Of a stretch of DNA of 64,000 nucleotides, positions 53,801-62,401 are shown in pieces. The position numbers and the translations under genes were made by a program. The stretch spans positions 124,001 to 188,000 of the forward strand of contig DLHJ01000002.1 of NCBI GenBank assembly GCA_002483145.1, given 5' to 3'. The notes beneath the pieces are model-generated. The model had not been told where the DNA came from and searched no databases. It was given only the letters and a program-made list of their open reading frames with translations. This DNA comes from Cellvibrio sp. UBA7671. GTDB lineage: Bacteria; Pseudomonadota; Gammaproteobacteria; Pseudomonadales; Cellvibrionaceae. Position 1 is the first letter of the stretch; the number at the start of each line of letters is the position of its first letter.

Positions 53801-55017
53801 CTAATGCCTATCTGATTGAGTGTGATCCGGGTGTACGTTGTGGTCTGGGCCTGTTTGCACGCAGCGGTAATTCCGGTGGTGTGCAAATACTGGATCAGGA
53901 GGTCGGTACTCTGGATGATTTGGTGATTGACCCGGCCTTTGAGCCAGTGGGTGGTGTGTTTGACTTTGCAATACGGGATTTGCCGACACCAGGCCAATCA
54001 GTGCGTGTGGTAATACCCCAACGTTCGGCAATTCCAGCCAATGCGGTTTACCGCAAATACCAGCGCGGAGCTTGGGTTACGTTTGTATCGGATGCTGATA
54101 ACGCGGTGCATTCAGCGGCTGGCAACCCAGGTTATTGTCCACCACCGGGTAGCGCCGAGTGGACGCCTGGTTTAACTGCAGGCCACGTTTGTGTGCAATT
54201 GACAATTGAGGATGGTGGTCCGAATGATGATGATGGTTTGGTCAACTCTGCTGTGGTAGACCCGGGTGCAGTTAGTGAGGCCAAAGCAGTTGAGCCACCA
54301 CCGTCCAAGCCACCCGTTCAAGTGAACTCCAAAGGTGGCGGTGCAGTACCTGTGCTCTGGCTGTTGCTATTGGGTTGTTTGGTAATCGCCAAGCGCGCTA
54401 CACCCGCGCGCTTGGCGGCCATCGCGCTCGCTGCGTTTTCTATTAACACCCAGGCTCTTGAAAATACCTATTTTCGATTGGATGTTTTCACAGTCAATAG
54501 CAGCCAAAGTGAGGCGGATTTTACCGGCGCGCTGCAAGATGCGGGACACGAGTTCACTCTTGATAGTTATGATGACAGCCGCACCGGTTTTCAGATTGCC
54601 GCTGGCTACCACTGGAGCGAGCTGACCTATAGTGAAGTGGGGTATCTCGATCTGGGTGATGTGGAAGTCAACTTGACATTGGATGGAGATGCAGACCTGG
54701 ATGCCTTTGCTGGCGACTTTGCAAAAGAGTATCCAGTTACGGCAACCGGTGTGACTTTGGTGCAGGGTTTGAGTTTCAAGACTGGCCCTGCAGTCACACT
54801 TTCAGCAGAAGCGGGTGCTTTTATCTGGAGAGGGGAAGTGGAATTGGCTAATGCTGCTTTCGTTTTGGAAGAGGGGGATGGTGTAGATCCTTTTGCGGGT
54901 TTGAAAATCGATCTTGCGCTCAGTGATACCCTGAGCCTTGGGTTAAGTGGTCGCCGGATATTCTTTGATGACCAGGATATCGATTTGTATGCTTTAAGTA
55001 GTAGTTTCCGCTTTTAG
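47830..55017 (+). CDS. Giant repeat surface protein with GlyGly-CTERM-like segment and C-terminal beta-barrel
   Basis: A 2395-residue protein. A signal peptide ends near residue 43 (MPTAYA). After a unique N-terminal part come three ~120-residue repeats (APTITSATYNxSTGAL... type), then five alternating pairs of an FN3 domain (APTIGTATAGD...YTFTVTATN) and a QTIxFxNPG module with two cysteines (CTITSGG...CTI), then cadherin/Ig-like domains, a Ca-binding-like TDTDLDGIGDSLEGTGDSDDNG stretch, and a choice-of-anchor-U-like domain. Next are GGGAVPVLWLLLLGCLVIAKR (GlyGly-CTERM-like), a second signal-like segment, and a ~185-residue outer-membrane beta-barrel ending in Phe. Probably an adhesin. ATG at 47830 has GGGGA upstream. 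Confidence 0.85.
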   Translation: MWWITSNSVKQIKAAYAKTHLLKWRSLLFGAALAMVMPTAYAVTPADQNFNAQSVGNKGSNSVTIDGIIYSNNDVAQIQIVNDGDIATGAEFALGYRSSGPNSSTVVGFKTSDGDEFKLNTFVVSTGLGGTTNLTIKGYRDNSEVISTTYNLGGIFFGIFNVSANASWEYIDEVRISGSDLDIDIDDIDFSPPVIPAPTITSATYNTSTGALVVTGTNFTATGGATNDVDASDFTLTGEGGSTYTLTDTADVEISSVTSFTLTLSATDRAAVNLIVNKNGTSSTGGTTYNLAGAAGFIADSAATADLTGNGITATVAAPTVTSATYDASTGVLVATGTNLKKLTGATNEIIANKFTLTGEGGSTYTLTDTANVEISSGTSFTLTLSATDKAGANLILNKNGTLSTDISTYNLAAAEDWNAGADAGVAIVDTTGNGVTVSNVAAPTITSATYNASTGALVVTSTGLLKSNGATNDIVANKFTFTGQGGSTYALTDTSDVEVTSGTSFTLTLSSTDKDAVNLILNKNGTSSIGGTTYNLAAAEDWAAGADSAVVVADLTGNGITTSNALSAPDAPTIGTATAGDGQVSVTFTAPGNNGGSAITTYTATASPGGAFGTCAGPAACTATVTGLSNGTAYTFTVTATNAIGTSTASGASNSATPKANQTIAFANPGAQNFGTTPTLSASTTSVLTVTFSSSTTGVCTITSGGVLTFVTAGSCTIDADQAGDSATNPAPTVSQTFTVNPVVPGAPTIGTATAGDTQATVTFTAPASTGGASILAGGYTVTASPGGATGTGSSSPITVTGLSNGVAYTFTVTATNSAGTGAASAASNSIIPASPQTITFANPGTRSFGTSPTLTASSSAGGGYVVTFTSSTTSVCTITSGGVLTFITAGTCTINANQAGDSSFLAAPQVSQSFTVSPVVPDAPTIGTAIAGDTQASVAFTAPVNTGGTSITGYTVTVSPPDVAPVNGASSPIVITGLTNGQAYTFTVTADNSAGTSPASAASNSITPAAIQTITFANPGAQNFGTSPTLTASTDATGLTPTFTSSTPAVCTITTGGALTFVTAGTCTINADQAGDASYLPAPQVTNSFTVNAVVPGAPTIGAATAGNAQATVAFTAPASNGGSVITGYTVTASPGGATASGASSPLTVSGLTNGTSYTFSVTATNVIGSGSASGASNAVTPRGTQTINFSSPGNQILGTPLTVTASASSGLTPVFSSTTNAVCTVTSGGVVTLVAIGTCTLTADQAGNASWLAAPSVSRSFSVNPAVPGAPTAAIAVPGDTSASVSFNAPANNGGAAITSYTVTASPGGITATGTGSPINVTGLTNGTAYSFRVSASNTAGAGAQSAVSNTVTPIGGQTISFTDPGDHPLGVALTVTATASSGLVPVFTSSTLSICTVTPEGVVTLLMEGTCTLNADEAGNTAFNPAPTVSHSFTVLPPPNQPPVISQGSEVSVTMSEDGVPTAFALMLDATDGDSDPLSWTMSGPAQQGTASVSATGNVSYQPAADYHGSDSFVVQVSDGEDAASITVSVTIESVNDLPVISGAPALTVDQDVAYGFTPTAADVDAADVLTFSIANKPTWASFNTATGALTGTPANADAGISGGIVISVNDGTVTVALPAFEIEVIATIDPLQPIVTPPADLELNATALFTPVSLRQLLGLASGATQAQIEQALKTMASDGVSGNSCCTASLEGLGVSNVLQLSPGRHEIKWKATNAVGVTGEAIQVVNIKPLVSLSKSQVAVRGSNVEFKVLLNGVSPVYPLTVPYVIDASTTATAQEHNLVSGTATFTQSGQIELAIPVALAAVTGFSDSQLVVVLGDGVNAGAANRHVIDLRQGNVPPVVSMAISQGGVGTSLITTTGGPVTVTATVTDANPGDTHSFNWSATSGLADTDGNPTNATRVFDPSGLNGSNQVQVAVSDSAGVTVNASVYFRVVTALPVLDTNTDTDLDGIGDSLEGTGDSDDNGIPDYLDNMPSSNILPQQSNTTNAYLIECDPGVRCGLGLFARSGNSGGVQILDQEVGTLDDLVIDPAFEPVGGVFDFAIRDLPTPGQSVRVVIPQRSAIPANAVYRKYQRGAWVTFVSDADNAVHSAAGNPGYCPPPGSAEWTPGLTAGHVCVQLTIEDGGPNDDDGLVNSAVVDPGAVSEAKAVEPPPSKPPVQVNSKGGGAVPVLWLLLLGCLVIAKRATPARLAAIALAAFSINTQALENTYFRLDVFTVNSSQSEADFTGALQDAGHEFTLDSYDDSRTGFQIAAGYHWSELTYSEVGYLDLGDVEVNLTLDGDADLDAFAGDFAKEYPVTATGVTLVQGLSFKTGPAVTLSAEAGAFIWRGEVELANAAFVLEEGDGVDPFAGLKIDLALSDTLSLGLSGRRIFFDDQDIDLYALSSSFRF
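48418..49530 (+). repeat. Three ~365-bp repeats in the giant protein gene
   Basis: Direct repeats beginning near 48418, 48780 and 49150, each coding an APTITSATYNASTGAL... to NKNGTSS...YNLAAAE module. Confidence 0.8.
49534..52150 (+). repeat. Five ~520-bp composite repeats (FN3 + QTIxFxNPG module)
   Basis: Five composite units of about 174 codons alternate an FN3 domain with a disulfide-bearing QTIxFxNPG module. DNA similarity is high enough for recombination between units. Confidence 0.8.
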
Positions 55018-55070
55018 TATTGATTATCTCAAACTCTGTACTGCGGCTAAAAAGTAGAGGTTATAATAAA

Positions 55071-55108
55071 AAAGCCCCGCCAATTTGCACTGGCGGGGCT
55101 TTCTTTTT
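55071..55108 (+). terminator. Rho-independent terminator
   Basis: AAAGCCCCGCCA (55071-55082) and TGGCGGGGCTTT (55091-55102) form a 12-bp perfect stem followed by CTTTTT; the A-run before it allows use by the convergent EF-G gene too. Confidence 0.9.
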
Positions 55109-55123
55109 GCGGTTGCCTAAAAC

Positions 55124-57214
55124 TTACTTGGCAGCTGCAGCTTTCTTTTCTTTCTCTTTGGCGATTACTGCTTCAGCTACGTTCGCAGGGCATGGAGCGT
55201 AGTGAGAGAATTCCATGGAGAACTGACCGCGACCTGAGGTCATGGTACGCAGGGTGCTGATGTAACCAAACATTTCTGAAAGGGGTACGTTAGCTTTGAT
55301 GCGCACGCCAGTTACGTTAGCTTCTTGGCCAGAAATCATGCCGCGACGACGGTTCAAGTCACCGATCACATCACCTACGTGATCTTCAGGGCTGTACACA
55401 TCAACTTTCATGATTGGTTCAAGCAGTTGTGGGCCTGCTTTTGGCATAGATTGACGGAAAGCGCCTTTTGCCGCGATTTCAAACGCAATTGCCGAGGAGT
55501 CAACGGCGTGGAATGCACCGTCGAACAGGTCAATTTCAACGTCCAATACCGGGAAGCCGGCCAATGGACCAGTGCCCATCATAGAGGCAAAACCTTTCTC
55601 AATTGCTGGGTAGAATTCTTTTGGAACGCTACCGCCAACGCATGAGGTTTTGAATACGAAGCCGGTGTTTGGCTCGCCCGGGTTGATGCGGTAGTCGATC
55701 TTACCGTACTGGCCAGAACCACCTGATTGCTTCTTGTGGGTGTAACTGTCTTCGATGCCGCGAGTAATGGTTTCGCGGTAGGCTACTTGTGGTTGACCAA
55801 CGTTCAGCTCTACACCGTAGGTGCGCTTCATGATGTCCACTTTAATATCCAAGTGCAATTCACCCATACCTTTAAGGATGGTTTCACCTGAATCCTGATC
55901 AGTCTCAACGCGGAAGGTTGGATCTTCAGATACCAGTTTGCCGATGGCAGTAGCCATCTTCTCGATCATGCTCTTGTCTTTCGGAGTTACCGCAATAGAG
56001 ATTACTGGCTCCGGGAATACCATAGGTTCAAGAGTACATTCATGTTTTGGATCACAAAGGGTGTGACCAGTTTGAACGTTCTTGAGACCTACCAATGCAA
56101 TGATGTCGCCCGCCTGAGCGGTGGTCAAATCGGTACGATCGTTAGCATTCATCTCCACCATACGACCGATACGCTCGGTTTTACCGGTAAAGGAGTTAAG
56201 CAGGGTATCACCCTTGTTTAACACACCTGAGTAGATGCGGCAGAAGGTGAGGGCACCGAAGCGGTCGTCCATGATTTTGAACGCTAACGCACGGAATGGC
56301 TCATCAGCAGAAACGATAGCGTATTGGCCAGTTTCATTACCTTCAGCGTCAGTCAGTGGCTGTGGATTAACTTCAGTTGGGCTTGGCAGATAATCAACAA
56401 CGGCATCAAGCAATAATTGCATACCTTTGTTTTTAAATGCAGAACCACAGAAAGTTGGGAAGAACACCAGATCGCGAGTACCTTTACGGATGCAGCGTTT
56501 GATGTCTTCAATCGAAGGCTCTTCGCCTTCCATGTACGCCATCATCAGATCGTCGTCTTGTTCTACAGCAGTTTCAACCAATTGACCGCGGTACAACTCA
56601 ACATCGTCCACCATGTCAGCTGGGATTTCGACAACTTTGTAGTTTTCTGGCAAGCCAGAGTCATCCCATACATAGGCTTGACGGTTCAACAGATCAACCA
56701 CACCGACGAAAGTGTCTTCGCGGCCGATTGGCAGGGTCATCAGCAATGGATGAGCGCCCAGAACTTTCTTCACCTGGTCGGTAACGCGCAGGAAGTCCGC
56801 ACCGATACGGTCAAGCTTGTTTACGAAAATCAGACGGGCAACTTTAGAGTCGTTCGCATAGCGCCAGTTGGTTTCTGATTGTGGCTCTACGCCGCCAGAA
56901 CCACAGAATACGCCGATACCGCCGTCCAATACTTTCAATGAACGGTAAACTTCTACGGTGAAGTCAACGTGTCCGGGGGTATCGATAACGTTGAAGCGAT
57001 AACCTTTCCAGAAACAGGTAACCGCTGCCGATTGAATGGTGATACCACGCTCAGCTTCCTGAACCATGAAGTCAGTGGTGGATTCACCTTCGTGAACTTC
57101 ACCGATTTTGTGGATTTTACCGGTGAGCTTGAGGATACGCTCGGTGGTAGTGGTTTTACCGGCGTCAACGTGAGCGAAGATACCGATGTTTCTGTAAAGG
57201 GATAAGTCAGCCAT
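55124..57214 (-). CDS. fusB: Elongation factor G, second type (EF-G2)
   Basis: A 696-residue translational GTPase that moves tRNAs through the ribosome (EF-G1 type) or helps recycling. All G motifs are present: [12 protein letters not shown] (G1), RGITIQSA (G2), DTPGHVDF (G3), NKLD (G4) and a CGSAFKNKG (G5) segment. Its opening ([19 protein letters not shown]) and details such as [21 protein letters not shown] match the second EF-G copies of Vibrio/Pseudomonas rather than the str-operon copy, and no rps or tuf genes flank it, so it is probably a paralogue. The ATG at 57214 is well placed. Confidence 0.9.
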   Translation of the reverse strand: MADLSLYRNIGIFAHVDAGKTTTTERILKLTGKIHKIGEVHEGESTTDFMVQEAERGITIQSAAVTCFWKGYRFNVIDTPGHVDFTVEVYRSLKVLDGGIGVFCGSGGVEPQSETNWRYANDSKVARLIFVNKLDRIGADFLRVTDQVKKVLGAHPLLMTLPIGREDTFVGVVDLLNRQAYVWDDSGLPENYKVVEIPADMVDDVELYRGQLVETAVEQDDDLMMAYMEGEEPSIEDIKRCIRKGTRDLVFFPTFCGSAFKNKGMQLLLDAVVDYLPSPTEVNPQPLTDAEGNETGQYAIVSADEPFRALAFKIMDDRFGALTFCRIYSGVLNKGDTLLNSFTGKTERIGRMVEMNANDRTDLTTAQAGDIIALVGLKNVQTGHTLCDPKHECTLEPMVFPEPVISIAVTPKDKSMIEKMATAIGKLVSEDPTFRVETDQDSGETILKGMGELHLDIKVDIMKRTYGVELNVGQPQVAYRETITRGIEDSYTHKKQSGGSGQYGKIDYRINPGEPNTGFVFKTSCVGGSVPKEFYPAIEKGFASMMGTGPLAGFPVLDVEIDLFDGAFHAVDSSAIAFEIAAKGAFRQSMPKAGPQLLEPIMKVDVYSPEDHVGDVIGDLNRRRGMISGQEANVTGVRIKANVPLSEMFGYISTLRTMTSGRGQFSMEFSHYAPCPANVAEAVIAKEKEKKAAAAK

Positions 57215-57434
57215 AGGACTCTCTTTTATAGGTTAAGCAAGGTTAGAAAAGCTGGGTTGTAAAATAGCGGCGTAATATACAGGAAGTTATCCAAAAATGC
57301 CCAAAGAAAAAGTGGTCAATTTCGTTAATCTATCGTTGTTAGGTTACAGCCAAGCGGCAAATGCATGCAGGCGGGCGATTTAACGTGATCTTGCCTAAGT
57401 AAATGCGGTGTCTGAACTTGAATCCTATCTACCG

Positions 57435-58832
57435 TCACAGTAGCCCCGCCAAACTCACCAATGCCCGTTCAATCCTATTTCCCCATACACAAGCGCACGA
57501 GAGCCGGATAAATTGCCGGTATTTTTGGCTCGCCGAAAAAATCGGCCCGGGTGCAATACTAATTCCTTGGCCCAATGCCTTGCGGGCCAGTGCAAAGCTA
57601 TCCACATCGCCCGGCAGCTCCAGCCAAATCACAAAACCACCTTCCGGGCGCGAGATTTTAGTGCCCTCTGGAAAATAATGGACGATCGCATCGGTCATGC
57701 GCGCTACTGCCTGTGCATAATCCCCGCGTACGCGTCGCAAGTGACGCTCGTATTGCCCGTTTTCCAATAACTCGGTCACTGCCAGTTGCGGGATAGTGGT
57801 TGTCGCCAGATTCAGCACGTATTTCATGTACTCGACTTTATCCTGATAGCGCCCCGGCGCGATCCAGCCTACGCGCAAACCAGGTGACAGGGTTTTGGAA
57901 ATCGAGCTGCACAGAATGACATTCTCATCCAAACCCTTGAGCAGCGAAGGGCGCGCATGGCTGAAACTCAAATCGCCGTAAATATCATCTTCAATCAGCG
58001 GAATTTCCCGCGCCTTGAGCATCGCCACTAGTTTTTGTTTGTGCGCATCTGGCATCAGGCAGCCGAGCGGGTTACTAAAGTTGGGCGTGACGACACACGC
58101 CTCTACCGGCCAGCGGCTGAGCGCCAATTCAAGCGCTTCCAACGACATACCTGAGTGCGGATTGGTAGGAATTTCTAACGCCTCCAAGCCCAGCGATTCG
58201 ATGACTTGTAACAATCCATAAAAGGTCGGCGATTCGATGGCAACCACATCGCCCGGCGATGTCACCGCGCGCAACGCCAGTGTAAGCGCCTCTTGGCAGC
58301 CATTGGTGATTACCAGATTATCCGGGTGCACTGCGCAACCGGCATCAGCCAGGCGGCGCGATAAGTGCCGCCGTAGTTCCGGCGCGCCGGGGGAGAACTC
58401 ATAGTTAGCAGTGCGCACCCGATACTGGCGCGCGGCCTTGGTAAGCGCCTGTTCTATCGCGCGGGTCGGCAAAAACTCCGCTGCGGGAACCGCCGCCCCC
58501 AGTTGCACAACAGCGGGGTCATTGGCCGCTTTAATTAATTGCAGCACCATATCCTGCCCGGTAACCGGAGCAGGGCGCATGGTGGTTACCACTATGCGCG
58601 GTGGAGCCGCTGCTGCGGCAGGTTTAGTTTTAACGTAAAACCCCGAGCGGTTGCGCACTTCCAGCAAACCCCAATCCTCGAGTTGGCGATAGGCTGCAAT
58701 CACTGTGGCGATGCTCAAACCACGCAATAGCGCCTGATTGCGCACACCGGGCAAGCGGTCTCCCGATTGGAATCCGCCGGCGTTAATCAGGCTGGCCAGT
58801 TCATCGGCAAGTTTGCGGTAAAGAATGTCCAT
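57435..58832 (-). CDS. MocR-type regulator (GntR HTH fused to PLP aminotransferase domain)
   Basis: A 465-residue transcription factor of the MocR/PdxR family. The N-terminal ~70 residues are a GntR winged helix (YRKLADELASLI...GDRLPGVRNQALLRGLSIATVIAAYRQLEDWGLLEVRNRSGFYV). The rest is a fold-type I aminotransferase domain with the PLP lysine in SSISKTLSPGLRVGW and a typical NFSNPLG motif. It probably senses PLP or an amino acid and controls the divergent PhzF/aminotransferase operon; a 10-bp inverted repeat lies between them. The gene reads away from that operon. Confidence 0.92.
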   Translation of the reverse strand: MDILYRKLADELASLINAGGFQSGDRLPGVRNQALLRGLSIATVIAAYRQLEDWGLLEVRNRSGFYVKTKPAAAAAPPRIVVTTMRPAPVTGQDMVLQLIKAANDPAVVQLGAAVPAAEFLPTRAIEQALTKAARQYRVRTANYEFSPGAPELRRHLSRRLADAGCAVHPDNLVITNGCQEALTLALRAVTSPGDVVAIESPTFYGLLQVIESLGLEALEIPTNPHSGMSLEALELALSRWPVEACVVTPNFSNPLGCLMPDAHKQKLVAMLKAREIPLIEDDIYGDLSFSHARPSLLKGLDENVILCSSISKTLSPGLRVGWIAPGRYQDKVEYMKYVLNLATTTIPQLAVTELLENGQYERHLRRVRGDYAQAVARMTDAIVHYFPEGTKISRPEGGFVIWLELPGDVDSFALARKALGQGISIAPGPIFSASQKYRQFIRLSCACVWGNRIERALVSLAGLL

Positions 58833-58856
58833 CCAAGCTCCATGCTCGCGCTCTAT

Positions 58857-58940
58857 AGATACAGTTTCGATAAAAATCGATAGGTACAGATACAGTTAAT
58901 CCTATCTGTACCGTATCAATTATATAAATTTGAAACTGTA
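58857..58940. promoter_or_regulatory. Operator region between the MocR and PhzF genes
   Basis: A 10-bp inverted repeat GGTACAGATA (58883-58892) / TATCTGTACC (58903-58912), spacer 10, lies in the divergent promoter. Direct repeats AGATACAGTT (58857-58866, 58888-58897) and a distal AAACTGTA (58933-58940, complement of TACAGTTT at 58860-58867) add further half-sites. This is the pattern of MocR-type binding sites. Confidence 0.75.
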
Positions 58941-59018
58941 ATGGTTGTTGCACAACAAATACACTGCTTTTTCGAAAAACAATCACTACCACACTGCAAG
59001 GACATAACAGGAGGAGTC

Positions 59019-59831
59019 ATGAGTCACCCACTATTTTTGGTCGATGCTTTTATTGCCACGCCGTTAAAAGAGGGGCCATTTAGCGGCAACCCCGCAGGTG
59101 TATGCATTCTGGATACAGAGCAGCCTGCCAGTTGGATGCAAAATGTTGCCTTGGAAATGAATCAGGCCGAAACAGCTTTTGTCCACAAGCGTGACGACGG
59201 CAGCTGGAACTTGCGCTGGTTCACCCCGCAGGTGGAAGTAAACCTATGCGGTCACGCCACTCTCGCTGTCGCTCATGCGCTTTGGCAGCACGGGGGTGAA
59301 AATGCCGCGATATTGGAATTTCACACCCTCAGTGGTCTGCTTTCCGCCAAACGAGTAGGCGATGAAATCCAACTGGATTTTCCCGCTGATTTCCCCCAGT
59401 CAGTCGCCACCGTTCCTCCTGCGCTTTTGCAATTACTCGGCGGCCAACCTCATTGGTTTGGGCAAGGTCGAGACGATTTAATCGCAGTGTTGGATTCGGC
59501 CGCTGCAGTACGCAACTTTGTGCCTAATGCAGAACAAATCGCCTCCTTCACCACACGCGGATTAATCCTCACCGCACCGGGCAATGCAGGTTCCGGCCTA
59601 GACATGGTCTCGCGTTTTTTTGCACCCAAGGTCGGCATCAATGAAGATCCCGTCACGGGTTCCGCGCATTGTTTACTCGCCTGCTACTGGGGCAATCGCC
59701 TCGACAAAACTCATTTGCGCGCGCAACAAGCATCACCGCGTGGCGGTTTATTAACGCTGGATTGGCAAAATGATCGCGTCCTAATAAGCGGCAAAGCCCG
59801 CACTATGCTGACTGGAGACTTTTATGGTTAA
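59019..59831 (+). CDS. PhzF-family isomerase-like protein
   Basis: A 270-residue enzyme of the PhzF/diaminopimelate epimerase fold. N-terminal HPLFLVDAFIATPLKEGPFSGNPAGVCIL and MNQAETAF (active-site Glu), the LRWFTPQVEVNLCGHATLA segment and the C-terminal NEDPVTGSAHCLL are family signatures. It acts on an unknown metabolite, perhaps made or used with the aminotransferase next door. ATG at 59019 has AGGAGGAG. It overlaps the next gene by 8 bp. Confidence 0.9.
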   Translation: MSHPLFLVDAFIATPLKEGPFSGNPAGVCILDTEQPASWMQNVALEMNQAETAFVHKRDDGSWNLRWFTPQVEVNLCGHATLAVAHALWQHGGENAAILEFHTLSGLLSAKRVGDEIQLDFPADFPQSVATVPPALLQLLGGQPHWFGQGRDDLIAVLDSAAAVRNFVPNAEQIASFTTRGLILTAPGNAGSGLDMVSRFFAPKVGINEDPVTGSAHCLLACYWGNRLDKTHLRAQQASPRGGLLTLDWQNDRVLISGKARTMLTGDFYG

Positions 59832-60738
59832 TTTAAGCATGGTTGATTTAGCGATTGCCGAGCAGAAACTTACTGCAGCCACTCCGGTATGCTGGCGCAA
59901 CGGCCAAATAGTCCCGCTCGAACAAGCGACCGTTTCTGTTTTCGATCACGGACTTTTATATGGCGATGGCGTATTCGAAGGAATACGTTTTTACAACGGG
60001 CGAGCATTTCGTTTGCAAGCGCACCTTGAGCGATTATTTCTCTCGGCGCGTGCGATTGCACTCAGCATTCCCTACAGCATCGAACAATTAACTCACGCTG
60101 TCATTGAAACCATTTCTGCCGCACCGGAAGCAAATGGTTATTTACGTTTAGTCGTCACGCGCGGCCCCGGCCCGTTAGGAATTGATCCCGCGCGTTGCCA
60201 TTCGCCGGTAGTGTTTATCGTTGCCGATCGTTTGCAATTGGTGAGCGAAAGAGTGCGCAGCGAAGGTGCAAAAGTCATTATCGCCGCCACGCGCCGTTTA
60301 GGTGCTGATGGCCTAGACCCACGCATCAAAAGTTTGAATTATCTCAACCATATTCTCGCGCGCATGGAAGCCACCCACGCGGGCGCCGATGAAGCAATCT
60401 TGCTCAATAGCGCAGGCAGGATTGCAGAGGGTAGTGCGGATAACATTTTTATCGTGCAACGCGGCGAATTACTAACACCGCCCGTTATTGAAGGCGCACT
60501 CGACGGCATCACCCGCCAAGTGGTATTGGAACTCGCTGAAAAACTCGGCATAAAAGCGCGTGAAATTCCACTCGCTCCTTACGATTTATTCACCGCCGAT
60601 GAATGCTTTCTCACGGGGACCGGAGCGGAGTTAATTCCAGTAGGATATGCAGATGGCCGCGAAATACCGGAGTGCCCCGGTCCGATTTATTCGCGGTTGG
60701 CGGCGGCGTTTAGGGAACTAGTGAATAAAGAAGTTTGA
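59824..60738 (+). CDS. ilvE: Class IV aminotransferase (branched-chain type)
   Basis: A 304-residue PLP enzyme of fold type IV: LYGDGVFEGIRFY near the N-terminus, the PLP lysine in DPRIKSLNYLNHILAR, EAILLNSAGRIAEGSADNIFIV and the GTGAELIPV C-terminal loop. It most resembles branched-chain amino-acid aminotransferase, but D-amino-acid-type or aminodeoxychorismate-lyase relatives are possible. Co-transcribed with PhzF (8-bp overlap) and probably MocR-controlled. Confidence 0.85.
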   Translation: MVNLSMVDLAIAEQKLTAATPVCWRNGQIVPLEQATVSVFDHGLLYGDGVFEGIRFYNGRAFRLQAHLERLFLSARAIALSIPYSIEQLTHAVIETISAAPEANGYLRLVVTRGPGPLGIDPARCHSPVVFIVADRLQLVSERVRSEGAKVIIAATRRLGADGLDPRIKSLNYLNHILARMEATHAGADEAILLNSAGRIAEGSADNIFIVQRGELLTPPVIEGALDGITRQVVLELAEKLGIKAREIPLAPYDLFTADECFLTGTGAELIPVGYADGREIPECPGPIYSRLAAAFRELVNKEV

Positions 60739-60775
60739 GAGTAGGTCTATGTTAGACGGGGGTACGGTTTTGGTG

Positions 60776-61897
60776 TCACATTTCTTCTTTCGCTATTTTT
60801 CGAGTGTGCCTGTAAAAAATTAGGGTGGTTATTTTTTGAAGTATTACTGCGGAGCATACGGCAATAGTAAAAAATATTAAGCACATAATGAGTGAATAAA
60901 ACCATTGATCTTTTGCTATTGCATAATCTAGCCAAGGTTTTCTTAAAAATGCATTGACAAGGAATAGAGGCATTGAATAAGTTCCCATAAAAATTAATAT
61001 TTTATTTGTGGTAAAAGAGGTTTGTATTTTTGGAAGGAGAGGAATGATAGCTGCTAAAAGTAATATCAGAAAAAAAAGATGACTAGTGTACCAAAATAGT
61101 AAGTATACGTTCCCCAATGAAAATGCCACAAAAGCAACAGGTATGATGAGATATGGAATTTTAATTGCTGAGCTATCATTTTTGGCCAAATATATACCTA
61201 GGCATATAACTGGAATGTGGGCAATAACGGTAAAAAATAAGGGCACCCCCTTAATGTTGGCGTTGAAAGATATAACTACAGTTAGTGCAAGCAAGGTGAT
61301 AGCGATGAGGAATTGTGTACCATAACGGCATGTGCATTTTAAAAGTAACGGGAAAATAATGTAAAGCTGAAATATAAATGATAAAAACCACCAAGGACCA
61401 ACAGGTATTAAAGCCTTGCCTGGTACAAAATTGGATAAAAGAGACAATCTAAGCAATAGATTGGTTTGATGTTCAATAATTATTTTGAGAGGATCAAAAG
61501 AATGGAATCTGTAAATGCTTGTGTAAGTTGCCCAGAATAAAATGGCGAGCAGAAATGCGGGATATATTTTTTTCAGCCTACTGAAAATGAAATACCAATA
61601 TTTAATATTTTCCGATAGCATTTTCTTTGTAAGCCCATATGCACTTACAAAAACGAAAACTTGGACTCCAAAGTGACCAAAATATGAAAATAAAAAAACA
61701 GCAGAGTTCTCGGGCTCGCTTAGTATTAGATCGAATAGTAGGAATATTCTACCTGGATCAAAATAAAATTCATTTTCTCGTGGTGAGGGGAGAAGGTGCA
61801 TAAAGTTGTGGAATACTATTAAAGTAATGGCAATTCCCTTTAGTATGAGAAGGTCTTTTTTACCTAATTCTTGCCAAAAAAAATTTTTGGGTATCAT
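60776..61897 (-). CDS. Membrane acyltransferase (acyltransferase family 3)
   Basis: A 373-residue membrane protein with about ten helices and the family's KGIAITLIVFHNF (catalytic-type His) near residues 20-32, GVQVFVFVSAYGLTK and a WWFLSFIFQLYIIFP segment. AT-rich, which suggests later gain. It stands alone on the minus strand between the aminotransferase and purU genes; no polysaccharide genes are next to it. Confidence 0.85.
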   Translation of the reverse strand: MIPKNFFWQELGKKDLLILKGIAITLIVFHNFMHLLPSPRENEFYFDPGRIFLLFDLILSEPENSAVFLFSYFGHFGVQVFVFVSAYGLTKKMLSENIKYWYFIFSRLKKIYPAFLLAILFWATYTSIYRFHSFDPLKIIIEHQTNLLLRLSLLSNFVPGKALIPVGPWWFLSFIFQLYIIFPLLLKCTCRYGTQFLIAITLLALTVVISFNANIKGVPLFFTVIAHIPVICLGIYLAKNDSSAIKIPYLIIPVAFVAFSLGNVYLLFWYTSHLFFLILLLAAIIPLLPKIQTSFTTNKILIFMGTYSMPLFLVNAFLRKPWLDYAIAKDQWFYSLIMCLIFFTIAVCSAVILQKITTLIFYRHTRKIAKEEM

Positions 61898-62401
61898 AAG
61901 ATTCCATGTCTAAATAGGTGGATTGTAATAATTTACTAAAAAATGGATATAGGTGTCGTGGTTCTTGTTTCGGTGCAATATCGATAATCAATACAGTTGT
62001 CATAAATTGTTTAGCGTGAAATTTCAGAATATCTTACCCTCTAAAATGTCCCATGTAGCTCTTCTAGTCGATCTTCCTTGTCCTTAATGTGTTTTGCCGT
62101 TACTGATAATCAATTTGAGCGGTTAAGGTTTATCCGGTGAGTGTACCCAGTCCACCACTTATGATACTCAATGGTGTTTTGAGCTCCCATACGGTTGGAG
62201 TATCAATTGTTAGGTTGAAATTTAACCGTCTTTCCGTGGTAATAATAGCGGTTTTGCTGGTTGCTTACACAAATCAGTACAAGTAGCATGAGGCCTTTAG
62301 TTTCTTATGCGCTGGTTAGCTATGATTCTGTCAGGCTATTGCCGTCAATCGTCAGATTGCACCTTATTGTTAATTATTGAATTATACAAAGAGAAAATCA
62401 C
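61898..62401. other. 504-bp region between acyltransferase and purU genes
   Basis: No supported gene. It holds the divergent promoters of the acyltransferase (minus) and purU (plus). An 8-bp inverted repeat TGATACTC (62162-62169) / GAGTATCA (62198-62205), spacer 28, may be an operator or a hairpin. Nothing else stands out. Confidence 0.4.

Noticed and set aside
62245-62256. A third copy of the hairpin leader (TAGCGGTTTT)
   Set aside because: Only ten bases match one arm; the rest is absent.
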